A stretch of DNA of 64,000 nt from Ctena decussata (taxonomy: Eukaryota > Mollusca > Bivalvia > Lucinida > Lucinidae). The translations under genes were made by a program, and so were the position numbers. How positions within the stretch are numbered: the stretch's first letter is position 1; each line of letters begins with the position of its first letter. The notes under the pieces were generated by a model. That model saw only the letters and a list, made by a program, of their open reading frames with translations, was not told where the DNA came from and did no database searches. The stretch spans positions 80,486,043 through 80,550,042 of the forward strand of contig OZ022509.1 in the NCBI GenBank assembly GCA_963989385.1, read 5' to 3'. This document shows, piece by piece, positions 34,913 to 46,112 of this stretch.

Positions 34913-35262
34913 AAGAGGGCAGTAACGTTGCCAATTGTGATTGGGTGGATCACTATGCATGAAGTCTGTAGCATTGTATTTGTTTTGTTCTGTTATAACG
35001 AGAGATTATTGTCCTATATCTATCAGAAAAATAATGCCAACCTAAATAGAATTTTGACATATACATTTAACGTCCATAAAAACCAAATTCCGGCAGACCG
35101 TAGAGATTGTAGTTACGTACTGATTTGTATCCAAGTCCTGGATGGAGTTTGTGAAGCCGGTAGCCTTCTGTTAGAAGCTTCGGTATTAGCTTTAATGGCG
35201 AATATTACAGTCAGCAACATGACTAGAAACGATAACAAACCGACCGAGCTGTAATATATAAA
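34913..35262 (-). pseudogene. Penelope-like C-terminal remnant beside the minisatellite
   Basis: 34905-34985 is a diverged copy of 19126-19205 (GTGCAACAAAAGAGGGCAGT, then GATTGGGTGGATCACTATGC). The + strand frame that runs 34673-35254 across this remnant and the minisatellite is antisense to the retroelement, and I do not accept it as a gene. Confidence 0.6.
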
Positions 35263-35584
35263 TCCCGTAAGGTGTAGTACGGAAATATCTCAATACTGCC
35301 CCTCGCGCCACCTGAAATACAAGTTGATTTTCATGTTCTGAATTTTTACTAGATGCAGTTAATCACACAAATATCTGTAATACCTGTCTATGGAAAAAAT
35401 AACTCAGATGACAGATTTTTCAAGGAACAAGGCTCAGTTATATATTCTAAGTCTATACCTTTGTCTTGGGTGTTTTCGTTTTAGATCTTTCCATGGTGTA
35501 TAAATGTTGTGCATAGGTACAGGCGCCTCACACCAGACACACAATATTTTTTCTCAGGACAATCTTTAGGTGTATTGCCAAAGT
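35263..35584. other. intron 2, unassigned
   Basis: No exon or repeat boundary recognised. Confidence 0.4.
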
Positions 35585-36178
35585 ATGCTAGTCAAAAGTT
35601 TTAACCGACCACTTAGTTTTTAGCATTTTTCTTCAATGCTATTCGCAATCTCACAATTCAGTTTACAGTCATAAATAGGCGAATATAGCGGTAAACCATA
35701 CCACTAAAATGTTAAGCATTATGCAGTGCAGTGTATCCAGGAGTCACCGATGAATACGGGTACCCCCATTTTCAAACTTAACGAGAATTTGCATTGGGTG
35801 GTGGGGTACGTTATAACGTTTTGATCCACAGCGGCCACTGTCGTGCAGGAAGAGTGTTCATTTCTGCATAAATCTGTTTATTCAGTCATTTGCTTTAGTA
35901 ATTAAGTGGTTTTGTCCATGCAAACTGGATATTTTTCAAAAAGTGATTTTTCACAAATTGTAACGAAATGCTTAATTTTGTGAATTTTAAAAATGGGGAT
36001 ACTGCTGTTCATCGGCACATCCTGGATGTAATGTTAAGAATTTTGCCAAACCTTTTAATGGCTGAGTTGACTCTTATATCTGCCTATTTGGGGATGTAAA
36101 CAGAACTGTAAGATTGTTTGGGGCTCTGAAGAAAATCAATAAAATGTAAGTGGCCGGTTAAAACTTTTGGCTAGTATA
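35585..36178. mobile_element. TIR element of about 590 bp
   Basis: CTAGTCAAAAGTTTTAACCG near 35591 and its inverted partner CGGTTAAAACTTTTGGCTAG near 36154-36173 are the ends, followed by matching CCACTTA. TA lies beside both ends, compatible with a Tc1/mariner-type MITE. It is non-coding. Confidence 0.75.
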
Positions 36179-36316
36179 TATGAATGGTTTCTAGAGCGTT
36201 TTGCTATGTGATTGTGTGCTTTTTTATGTATCTGATGTGCACAGTAGCAGACGTGCCTTACTATACAAAGTAGTGTAGAAAAGCAATGAGTTGAATCTGT
36301 GAAACTGATACAAATA

Positions 36317-37336
36317 CAGTATTTCTCAAAATTATTGAGAATTGCATTTTGGCACATAGTTGCTTGTTATACATGTTCAACAATATTTTAAATGTGTAAA
36401 ATACAATAAAAGAACCTCTTCTTCAAGTTTGATATACAAAAATGACAATATGATGCATTTATTTGCGTCAGTGGTAGGTAAGGATGGGCTAGGGTACACC
36501 CCTGTAAAAATATGTCCCTTGATTTCGACTATGTTTTGCTATTCTACCTTTGTTAAAAATAGATTATCTCAGGTGTAAAAGTTTATTTTCTCCATTTTTC
36601 ATCATTTTTCATCATCATCTACCTTATTTATGACGCCTTTAATATTTTGCATGGTTTAATGTTACTGATTCCAGTTTCTGAGTCAGGGACTGGCTGGTAT
36701 AATGTAAATAGAATATTGAAGGCATCAGAAACAACAGAAAATCTGATATGTTAGTGATCTGAACGGAATATTTTTGGCAAGGCATTGATAATCATGTCAA
36801 AACTCATATCCATAAAAGCATGTTTACCGAGCCTTACAAACGATATGGTTTTGTGCAGTTTCCTGCTAGATGTGTAGAATAAGAATGAATCAGAGCAATA
36901 TACCCTCCGTCAAGATTGCAATTTTCCCCGATTCCATGCACTTTTTCGAAACGAAGTCACGTGTTTGAAAGCCAGCAGCATCTATGGCTGACAAGCTCAC
37001 ATAAAATTCTGTTTTCTGTTCGCCAATACCTTATCACTAGTTGAGTAAACCATTCAAAAATCAACTGATTTGTCATCATCTTTTCCACAAATATTGATTT
37101 TATTTCGTAAGGGTACATAATTTTCCAGTCCGACAAAAAATCTCTGGGCGGCACAATTCAAGGGGAGATAACATTTTTTTACTCAAACATGTGAGTAATA
37201 CTTGTATGCTAAAATGTTCACAGAGGGATGTTGTTAAGTAAGTAAACAAAGTAATTAAGTATGTACATGATCTGTAAACTATAAGTGCTTAATTTTCACT
37301 TTGCAAAAAAATTCTCAATAATTTTGAGGAATACTA
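36317..37336. mobile_element. Tc1/mariner-like non-autonomous element, 1020 bp
   Basis: The left end is TA|CAGTATTTCTCAAAATTATT; the right end is the inverse (AATTTTGAGGAATACTA|TA). The CAGT start and TA duplication are typical of Tc1/mariner. The last base of the right TIR differs. No transposase frame remains; minus-strand frames at 36136-36357 and 36957-37154 are not recognisable. Confidence 0.78.
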
Positions 37337-37787
37337 TAAATGATACATCCTACCAACGGCACCAAAAAGGAAATAAACAACAAAAAGGAACAATATTGGT
37401 AATTGGTACGAAAAGATAGCAAAATGAGCAGCTGTTTCTCAGGTACGTTTGCCTTAAAAATGTTACTTACATAGAGTATACACGTATCTATTTGACCGAG
37501 TATCTGTATTCTATTTTATGTACGAAACCGATCGAGACAATAAATTCTAAACATGTTTTTTTTTTGTTTTTGTTTTTTTGGCAGATGACAGGTGTCCTTA
37601 GCACGAGATTCAGTAGGATATCCTGAAATGAATTCTGAAGGAAGACCCTCTTAAAGCCAAAACACGTTTAATTCGGTGATCACTGTATTCCAGTAATAAT
37701 GGTTTAGTTGTGTATCTCTCTTCATGTAAGAATTAGAGTACAACTAAGTACAATTGATATACATGTACTCGTTTTACTTTTACACAG
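37337..37787. other. intron 2, 3' end
   Basis: Unassigned DNA with a T-rich tract at about 37556-37580, leading to the acceptor of exon 3. Confidence 0.5.
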
Positions 37788-37994
37788 ATCAGATCCAGTG
37801 ACTTCGTCATAACATTAGAAAATGAAACCGAAGTTTTGAAAGTCCTGGCTGATGGAATTAAGAAAATGAATGAAGCCTTGAGAAATGAGATTGATGGACT
37901 AACCACTAGATTAGAAGATTCCGAAGAAAGAACACTCAACGAAACAGCAAAGCTTCGAGGAGATATCAAAGAGCAGGAAGAGTTGTCGGTTTTG
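37788..37994 (+). CDS. CXorf38-like protein, coding exon 3 (coiled coil)
   Basis: 69 codons, phase 0 to 0. Acceptor TTTTACACAG ends at 37787; donor TTG|GTTAGT follows 37994. The protein begins IRSSDFVITLENETEVLKVL and continues with a strongly charged helical stretch (GIKKMNEALRNEIDGL, TRLEDSEERTLNETAKLRGD, IKEQEELSVL) with heptad spacing of L and I, a likely coiled coil. An alternative donor six bases upstream (TCG|GTTTTG) is weaker. It follows a 7.6-kb intron. Support comes from frame, splice sites and composition rather than from a domain match. Confidence 0.72.
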
Positions 37995-38199
37995 GTTAGT
38001 GATTTCTCTCTTTTGTACAGATCTAAAGCACCTTGTCCCCATGAAGAGCTAAAAAGGCGATTTGGTCCAAATTAGGTTCAAATTGTCGGACATATATTAG
38101 TGGGCTTTTGCGAGGGACAAGGAGGTTTATGTGTAACCATTTGTGTGCGCCCGCATGCGCGTGTGAATTTGTGCGCGTGAGCAAATGAACAAGGACTGT

Positions 38200-39110
38200 A
38201 CTGCGATGATCTCTTCAGCTTGGGTTTTAAGTTTGTTCAAAAATAAGAGTTTGCCCTGATGACTGTTGATGCTGATGGTTCTATAGTTCTGGCAGAGCTG
38301 TTAGATGTTCTTTTAGGGACTGCATATTTCAGCAGCTACGTGCATGGTATCAGCCATTCATCTTTTCTGCAGATCTTATAACAGATCTTTGTTAAAACAT
38401 CTGTCATGTTCTCTCCGCTTTACTGATCAAGTGCTGCTGATATATTACCACTTCCGACTGACTTCTTCTTTTCACTGCTGCTATTGCAATCTTAACTTCC
38501 TCACGAAGGATTGATTGCAGAGGTTCTTCTTGGTGCTGCTTGCAGTTTAGAACTGCATTGTCACCACAACGCCAATGACTTATACAGTTCTTAACAATAT
38601 TCTGTCCATCTGCTGGGAATCTCTTGTTCTTCTGTTAGACATTCCTCACTCTTGTCCTGGATAGCAGCGGATCTTCCCTGGTTCTCTAACATAAGATCTT
38701 AACCAGTTGATATTCTCTCTTGTTGTTATTTTTTTCAAGCAGGTGTTAATCTCCTCACACGTATATAATCTTCTTTTGCTTTCTTTAGGGCCTTCCGAAT
38801 CCTCTTTTTAGCTCCTCTGTATTATTTCGTCAGTGCTGCTTCATATCGCCTCATCTTCAGAATCCTTCTTCTCATTACAGCTCCCAAGAACTCCTCTGGT
38901 GTCCAAAAGCGTTTCCCTTAGACTTTCCTTTCTAGTTTCTCATTGGTTGTTTCGGTCACTGCTATATTGCAGTGGTAATCATGATATTGATGTCCTTGTC
39001 ATCATCACTAAGACCGATGTGTAGTGCATTACCTACATATTGCGGCCTGAAATGTACACTGCACAACTCCACTTTTCAAGGTCAAGCCTCAGTCAGTTCC
39101 AGATTTTATA
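38200..39110 (-). pseudogene. broken LINE, linker region, same family as 4230-6048 (intron 3)
   Basis: The reverse complement of 38400-38560 carries the phrases found at 4440-4640 on the + strand, such as TTCTAAACTGCAAGCAGC, CCTTCGTGAGGAAGTTAAGA and GATGTTTTAACAAAGATCTG. It covers the region before the RT core and continues to about 39110 toward the endonuclease side. Many stops and indels; inactive. Confidence 0.65.
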
Positions 39111-39154
39111 TGTTTCCTGTTATGGCTTTTTCCAGTTTTCTTACAATAAGGGTG

Positions 39155-40665
39155 TGTTTGAATTTATTACTGACCGCTCCAAGACGGCACTTCTGTTGTG
39201 GTTTCCTCAATGTTACATGTTATTAAATGTCCACGTGTTGTGATAATGTCACCTGAATAGCTGCCTATTCTGCTTTCTGTTTTGTCTTGTTTTGCAATTT
39301 AAAGTGGAAAATATGTGAACTTATTGTTGATGCTGTTTTAAATGAGTGTATCTGAGTATATCCCGGGAATTTCCAGCATTTCCTGCCGTTCTTATAAAAA
39401 TGAATATATACCCTGCCATCTGACATCTTTGCTTCTGACTGACTTCGGCTTTCCGTAGTTCCATCCTCCTATTGTTCCGGAGTTTCTCCTTGACAGTAGG
39501 TACTTTGTGTCCGCAACTCCTCCTACTGTTCTTAAATAAACATTCTAAAACTTTGCTAGTTTCTTTGTCATTGTCTATAGATGTGCATATGACTTAGGGC
39601 GTATGCTCGAATATGTTTTACCACTGTTTAGTCATTTTTCAGCATCAGAAGCCCTTTAGAATAGGTACCTTGTGCGAACAACTTCACTTACAGGTTTTTT
39701 GTGAATCATTCGGGAACTTTTCAGGCTCAATTGCATGACGGTGGGTCTGGCATTAGACTTTATGAAAGCGCTATCTTAAACCTAACTTAATAGTAACACA
39801 GATGGCTGGCGCCGGACACCCGTTCCGGGACGTCTTGGATCGGGCCCCACCGTGGTTTAACTGGTAGGTTTCTTACGCTCCAGAATTTAGTGCTGCTATT
39901 TCTGTGAGTCCTCATGTTTGTTTACTTAGTTTTAATTTTGATTTATATGTTCCTGAGATATTCCTCTAATGAGCTAGGAATCTTCCACGCAAACCGAACA
40001 ACTAAGTGTTTGAGGAACCAACGCAGGACCAAAAGCTCGAACGCAAACCGATTAAGCAACCCAGTAATTTAGTTGCTGGCCGTCCCAGAGATGCACTTTT
40101 ATTATGGCTCTTCTTAGCTGTTTCATGTGTGGTTTGTCGCTTTTATTGTTTTGATATATGTTTTCTTTTTTTATATGTGAAGGCTGCCCTGACAATAAAA
40201 AAATAAAATAAGTAAACATAGATGTTTAATATTGTACGTATTATTTGTTCGTATTGCCTGGTTGGTTGGTGCTTTTTGTCAGACTGTTGTATGGGCGGCG
40301 GTTGTTTGTGTTGGGTTGAACAACTAAATAATTGATGAACCAAGGCAGAACAAAGGGTGAGGGTTGGTCGACCACAAACCGATTAAGCTCCCAAGTAATT
40401 TCATTACTAACCAGCCCAAGGCGGCAGTTCTGTTTTGGTAATTCAAGGTTATGTTGTGTGTTGTTGTTACTATGTTTTTATGATATATAGTTTGTGGTGG
40501 TCGGGCTAGCTCGTTGACCACTTACATGGGAAATGGTTGCTCGCATGGCTGCCGCTGGTGTTGTCTTTGGTGGTGATTAATTTTGTGTTTCTTGCACACA
40601 TGGTGTCTTTGGTTGGATATGGGATTGAATTGTGTCAGTTCCTGAGAATTTTCTTCTTTACTGAA
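39155..40665 (+). mobile_element. three Penelope-like tail fragments (intron 3)
   Basis: Tail phrases recur at 39155-39290 (TTATTACTGACCGCTCCAAG), 39770-40165 (GATCGGGCCCCACCGTGGTT, then GCTGGCCGTCCCAGAGATGC) and 40318-40665 (ATTACTAACCAGCCCAAGGC, then GAATTGTGTCAGTTCCTGAG). Order and spacing suggest separate decayed insertions. No protein-coding part is preserved. Confidence 0.65.
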
Positions 40666-41269
40666 ACTATTCTACGGTATCTTAATATGCATGGGACTTA
40701 TAGGTTGTGATTGGATATTTCTCCACCACTTTATTTGCATTGCAAACTTAGTTATTTTTCAGTAGCAGAAGACCTATTGCATGGGACACCTTCTACATTT
40801 TTTTCATTTTTTCCTGAATCATTCTGAGACTATGCATTTTTATTTTTCATGGTCTATAGATGTGCGTGTAATTTAGGTTTTATGCTCGAATACATTTTAT
40901 TACTTTTTTGTCTTTGCGAACTTCGACATTTAAAGCATCAGAATACCTATTAAGTTGGCACCTTGTGTTCGCAATTTCTCTTACAGATTTTCAAGAACCA
41001 TTTCGAATTTCTTTTGTTTTTCAGCTGCCAAAAGGTAGTCCATTTACTTTCCCCGTAATTTGGCATACAGGGGGGTCGGGGAGGACCATCTTTGCAAAAC
41101 ATACACGTGAAGTTATAAGTTTCATATAAAACAATTATATTGTTTCAGTAGCACTGTAAATATTCCAAAACTTGGGACACCGAAAACATAAATTTGTTAT
41201 GTCGCAAAAGTGGACAGCTTTGATTTACAATGCAGAAATAGGTCCAAAAATGCAGATGGAACAACAATC
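40666..41269. other. intron 3, decayed repeats
   Basis: Phrases such as TTTTTCAGCATCAGAAGACC and ATGCTCGAATAC recur here, at 39600-39700 and at 41750-42400, pointing to an old tandem family of roughly 200 bp. Too diverged to set units. Confidence 0.45.
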
Positions 41270-41670
41270 TGATATGTGTCTGCACTATCTGCTCTGACAT
41301 GTCCGTCTCAGCACATAGAGCGTCTACAGTGGCATACCTAAAACCAAATGCTTACCCATACCCTGCTCTGACATGTCCGTAGCATCACTTAGAGCGTCTA
41401 CAGTAGTATACCTGAAACCAAATGCTTACCCATACTCTGCTCTGATATGTCTGTACCAGCACTTAGAGCGTCTACTATCTGCTCTGACATGTCCGTACCA
41501 GCACTAATAGCATCTACTGTGGCATACCTAACCAAATGCTTACCCATACTCCGCTCTGACATGTCTGTACCAGCACTTAGAGCGTCTACTATCTGCTCTG
41601 ACATGTCCGTACCAGCACTAAGAGCGTCTACTGTGGCATACCTGAAACCAAATGCTTACCCATACATATA
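41270..41670. repeat. composite minisatellite with a 41-bp core
   Basis: Six copies of TGCTCTGACATGTCCGTACC, then AGCACTTAGAGCGTCTAC. Some are followed by a spacer (GTGGCATACCTGAAACCAAA, TGCTTACCCATAC) and some are directly adjacent, so there is a second-order repeat. Frames on both strands are by-products. Confidence 0.9.
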
Positions 41671-42414
41671 GCACTGTTGCCTCAAACTATTTGGGGGGTG
41701 GGGGGAAAGAAACATATTGAGCTAAGTTAAATGGTGTAGGCTTATATCCGAATGTGTTAAAGAGCAGTCTAATGTCCCACAGATGTGTCAGATAAACATT
41801 TCGAAACTTTGCAGGCTTCTTTTACATGGTCTTTAATAGGCATATGACACTGAAGTTATGCTCTGATAATTTACTACCTTTTTTTGTGTGAGAGCTTAGT
41901 CATTTTTCGCAATTGGAAGACCTATTGAATATGAGCCTTGTGATTGCAACAGCTTCTGTAGTTTTGGTACATTGAAGGCTTCTCTTAGATGGTTAGTCTC
42001 TAGATGTGCATGTGTATAAAATTAATGCAACGCACCTGTCGATATGCATGTGACTTATGGGGTATGCTGTGTTTTCTTTCACCACTTTTTTGCATTGCAA
42101 ACTTTGTCATTTTCAGCATCAGAAGACCGATTGAATGGGTACCCTGTGTGCGCAACTCCTCCTACAGTTTTTCATGAATCATTCTGAAACTTCGCAGGCT
42201 TCTTTTTCATGGTCTATAGATATGAATATGACTTAGGGGTTATGCTCAAATACAATTTTTACTTTTTGGATTTGCGAACTTCGTCATTTTTCAGCATCTG
42301 AAGACCTACTAAGTAGACAATTTCAGTGTGCAATTTCTTTTACAGTTTTTTGTGAACTATTCAAAAACTTTGCAGGCTTCTTTTTCATTTTTATTAGATT
42401 TGCATGCCAGGATG
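41671..42414. other. intron 3, decayed repeats
   Basis: Same ATGGTCTATAGAT..GCATATGACTTA and TCAGCATCAGAAGACC phrases as at 39600 and 40700. No gene. Confidence 0.45.
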
Positions 42415-43403
42415 AATTAAAATCTGAAAGAGTTCCTTCAAGAGCAGAGAATACATTCATAAGAAGGAACATGGGCCAGACTACGTAGTTTCGGCTAATA
42501 AAGCCTCTTCAGTGACCCTGACAATATCTGGTGACGAAACCAGAGAAGAGCATACTGTAATTTCATAATCTCAATTGGACAGCCGATTCAAAGACTGATT
42601 AGTATAAAAAAGGTCCAAATAATATATAAAATGATGGCTTAGAATATGAGTAAACCAATCTAAAATTTCAGATTTCTCAGAATATATCCTCTGATCTCAA
42701 AGGACGAAAAGAAAATATAATCTGCACTATGGATGATGTACGGGGAGACGTTTTACGGCCGCCACACGGCACAACACCAGCTGCAGTGAGGTAAAATTAA
42801 AATCTGAAAGAGTTCCTTCAAGAGCAGAGAATACATTCATAAGAAGGAACATGGGCCAGACTACGTAGTTTCGGCTAATAAAGCCTCTTCAGTGACCCTG
42901 ACAATATCTGGTGACGAAACCAGAGAAGAGCATACTGTAATTTCATAATCTCAATTGGACAGCCGATTCAAAGACTGATTAGTATAAAAAAGGTCCAACT
43001 AATATATAAAATGATGGCTTAGAATATGAGTAAACCAATCTAAAATTTCAGATTTCTCAGAATATATCCTCTGATCTCAAAGGACGAAAAGAAAATATAA
43101 TCTGCACTATGGATGATGTACGGGGAGACGTTTTACGGCCGCCACACGGCACAACACCAGCTGCAGTGAGGTAAAATTAAAATCTGAAAGAGTTCCTTCA
43201 AGAGCAGAGAATACATTCATAAGAAGGAACATGGGCCAGACTACGTAGTTTCGGCTAATAAAGCCTCTTCAGTGACCCTGACAATATCTGGTGACGAAAC
43301 CAGAGAAGAGCATACTGTAATTTCATAATCTCAATTGGACAGCCGATTCAAAGACTGATTAGTATAAAAAAGGTCCAAATAATATATAAAATGATGGCTT
43401 AGA
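42415..43403. repeat. 380-bp tandem triplication
   Basis: Units start at 42415, 42795 and 43175 (exact 380-bp period); the third is cut at about 229 bp. I see only one or two base changes between copies, so the duplication is recent. Each unit starts with the SINE-internal segment (AGTTCCTTCAAGAGCAGAG...AATAAAGCCT...GACGAAACCAG) and contains GATGTACGGGGAGACGTTTT. Confidence 0.95.
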
Positions 43404-43613
43404 TGAAGTTGTGCTCTGATAATTTGTACTACATATTTTTGTTTTGCGAACTCAGTCATTTTTCTACAGTGGAAGACATATTGAGTAGAAACCTTGTGTG
43501 TGCAGCTACATGCACTTCTGTAGTCTCCTGGTGTGCATCTGGCGGTCTTTAGATATGCATGTGACAACTGCTTCTGTAGTCTCTTGATTCGCATATGGCG
43601 ATCTTTAGATATC

Positions 43614-44574
43614 TGTCACACGGCTCCCTTTGGTTTGGGCGGACAAAATGGGAGAGGGAGCAAATTTTTTGGGGGGTTCACTGTGTGAGTGCACTCCGCT
43701 TGACCAGGTTGTGGGGAATTTAGCTCAAGCTGAGACTGGTAGCACACAGGACCCGTTTGTTGTTGTGCTCCTATATTAAACAGTTCTGTGAAAGTTGTCC
43801 CCCTTTGTTTGGGACACCGGTGACATTTTAAAGACTCAGATCAGAATGTGACTCTGAGCCTCAGAAAATTGCAATGTCATCATAATAACTTCAAGACAGA
43901 TTTTTCAGTTTCTGAATTTTGAATTTTAACTTAACTAAAACGCGATGGATGCAGACTAATTCATTTTGGGTCCTAAAATGTTTCTTAAGCACTTTTCACA
44001 AATAGTCCTAAATGTCACTTAATCACTAATCACAAATTTCCGTTGATCCTCCTACAGTCATTAACACTGAATTTCGAAATTGTCCTTGTATTCACGCAAA
44101 AGTCCTAAAACACTGTTTACTGTAATTGTCCTAAACACGATGTCTTCAGCATATACTTTTCCAAAACAAATGTTCATCACCTTATACCATTTACTTTCAC
44201 TGTCCTAATTTACTGCTCAAAAACTTTCTGTTTATGCATTTAAAATTATTTCCGTCCCTTTCAATTTCAATACCAGTTCCTAAAATTTACAAGTCCTAAG
44301 TTAACAGATCACAGTTTAGATCTTCACAAAGATTTGCAAGTCTCTACACAGAACCAAATTAGAAGTCAAACGGTCTATGCAGGGTCCACATTGTAAAATC
44401 TTATGTTCCCAGTTTCGTATTCAGATCAAGACTGTCCTGTTTCACTACCAGAGTCAGAATGTCAAGCCAAACTAATGTTTAGTGTCTCCCAATTTTTTTT
44501 CCTTTTTCCATTAACCTTTTTCTATTAACCAATAAATTATTTTCTTACATTCAGCCAATCGTTAGAAGTCTGTA
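43614..44574. mobile_element. probable solo LTR, 961 bp, inside the 56-bp minisatellite
   Basis: ATATC flanks it at 43609-43613 and 44575-44579, a 5-bp duplication typical of LTR-element integration. The insert begins TGTCACACGG. It ends CTGTA rather than the usual CA, so the end may be mutated or the call wrong. It has no coding region, a TATATTAAA near 43770 and an AATAAA near 44530. Removing it restores a diverged minisatellite unit. Confidence 0.6.
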
Positions 44575-45017
44575 ATATCCAATGAGACTGCTTCTGTAGT
44601 CTCTTGATGCGCATCTGGCGGTCTTTAGATATGCATGTGGCAACTGCTTCTGTAGTCTCTTGATGCGCACCTGGCGGTATTTAGATATGCATGCGGCAAC
44701 TGCTTCTGTAGTCTCTTGATGCGCATCTGGCGGTCTTTAGATATACATGTGGCAACTGCTTCTGTAGTCTCGTGATGCGCATCTGGCGGTCTTTAGATAT
44801 GCATGTGGCATGTGCTTCTGTAGTGTCTTGATGTGCATTTGGCGATCTTAAGTTATACATGTGGCAACTGCTTCTGTAGTCTTTTGATGTGCATTTGTCA
44901 GTCTTTGGATATGCATATGGCAACTGCTTCTGTAGTCTCTAGATGCGCATCTGGCGGTCTTTAGATATGCTGGTGGCAACTGCTTCTGTTGTCTCTTGAT
45001 GCGCATCTGGCGGTCTT

Positions 45018-45125
45018 GGTTTAAACAATATTTTATTCAATTATCTACATACATGTATGGTACATTCAAATTACAATTTTCATGAAAAGGATTTGGTCGA
45101 AAGCTCATAGCTTGTATAGACCATT
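45018..45125 (-). mobile_element. 108-bp truncated retroposon inside the 56-bp minisatellite
   Basis: The 12-bp duplication TCTGGCGGTCTT lies at 45006-45017 and 45126-45137. The insert starts GGTTTAAACAATATTTTATT and ends CTTGTATAGACCATT; the reverse complement looks like a 3' untranslated end. Removing it and one duplication gives an ordinary unit. Confidence 0.8.
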
Positions 45126-45497
45126 TCTGGCGGTCTTTAGATATGCATGTGGCAACTGCTTCTATAGTCTCTTGATGTACATCTGGCGGTCTTTAGATAT
45201 GCAGGTGGCAACTGCTTCTGTAGTCTCTTGATAGGCATCTGGCGGTCTTTAGATATGCATATGGCAACTGCTTCTGTTGCCTTGATACTTTGGAGGCTTC
45301 TCTTAGATGGTCAGCCTCTTGGGGTGCATTTGGCTTTGGGATTATAGTTTTAAGGCGAGGGACATAAACTCATCGAATTCCTTTGACAGATCTATGTGAT
45401 GACTATATACGCCCCGCCAACCGCCCCCTCCCCCCCGCCCAACCCCGTACAATAGCTTAATTATAATGCAGGCAGTTTCAAACGAGGTCATGAAAAT

Positions 45498-46112
45498 TTA
45501 ACGAGTAACTACACTTTAGGAACTGACAGAATCAGGTCCCAAACCCTATCCCCAACATCAAAGGAAAAGATTGACAAAGACATACCAACAAACAATAAAT
45601 TACAAGTGATAAGCCGAGTCAGCAGCTCTTTCCCAAATAGATGGCAACTCAGCTATCTTTATTGAACTAAATAATTTAGACCAACAGACGGGTTACAACG
45701 GACTAAGCAAATTATATGAAAAACATTTAACAATTATTTTTACCTATATTCTATTTTTTGATAGAAGGATTAAACTGAGAACACAGTAAATCAAACAGCA
45801 CCGAACATAAAACAAATGCAACCGCAACAAAAGTACCGCCTTGGGACGGTCAGTAATAAATACTGGGGGGTTTAAACCGGTTTTACTGGGCCCAAACCTT
45901 CACCCTCACCCTCCGCTGCGGTGCACACAATTAGTTGGTAGTTCGGTTCGTATGGAGGTCCCCTAACTCATCATGGAGTCATCACGGTCAACAAGTAAGA
46001 TCAAGAAAAGACCGTGATGAAGCAAGGATGAGGACTCGACAGCCAAAACGTGTTGAGACACCCTCCGCTGCGGTGCACACAATTAGTTGGTAGTTCGGTT
46101 CGTATTGAAAGA
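45498..46112 (-). mobile_element. Penelope-like element tail (intron 3)
   Basis: Reverse complement of the 3' tail at 25900-26422, including GAACCGAACTACCAAC, GACCGTCCCAAGGCGG and the terminal TAACTACACTTTAGGAACTG equivalents. The phrase CCCTCCGCTGCGGTGCACAC occurs twice (45908 and 46060), so it was rearranged internally. Coding sequence is absent. Confidence 0.8.

Larger units (their letters stand above)
43500..45290. repeat. 56-bp minisatellite, interrupted twice
   Basis: Consensus GCAACTGCTTCTGTAGTCTC, TTGATGCGCATCTGGCGGTC, TTTAGATATGCATGTG. About two units lie left of the insertion at 43614-44574 and about a dozen right of it, with a second insertion at 45018-45125. The two sides belong to one original array. 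Confidence 0.92.

Noticed and set aside
34673..35254. 193-codon + strand gene with 11-residue repeats
   Set aside because: It is antisense to a Penelope-like remnant and driven by the 33-bp repeat; no independent domain or splice context.
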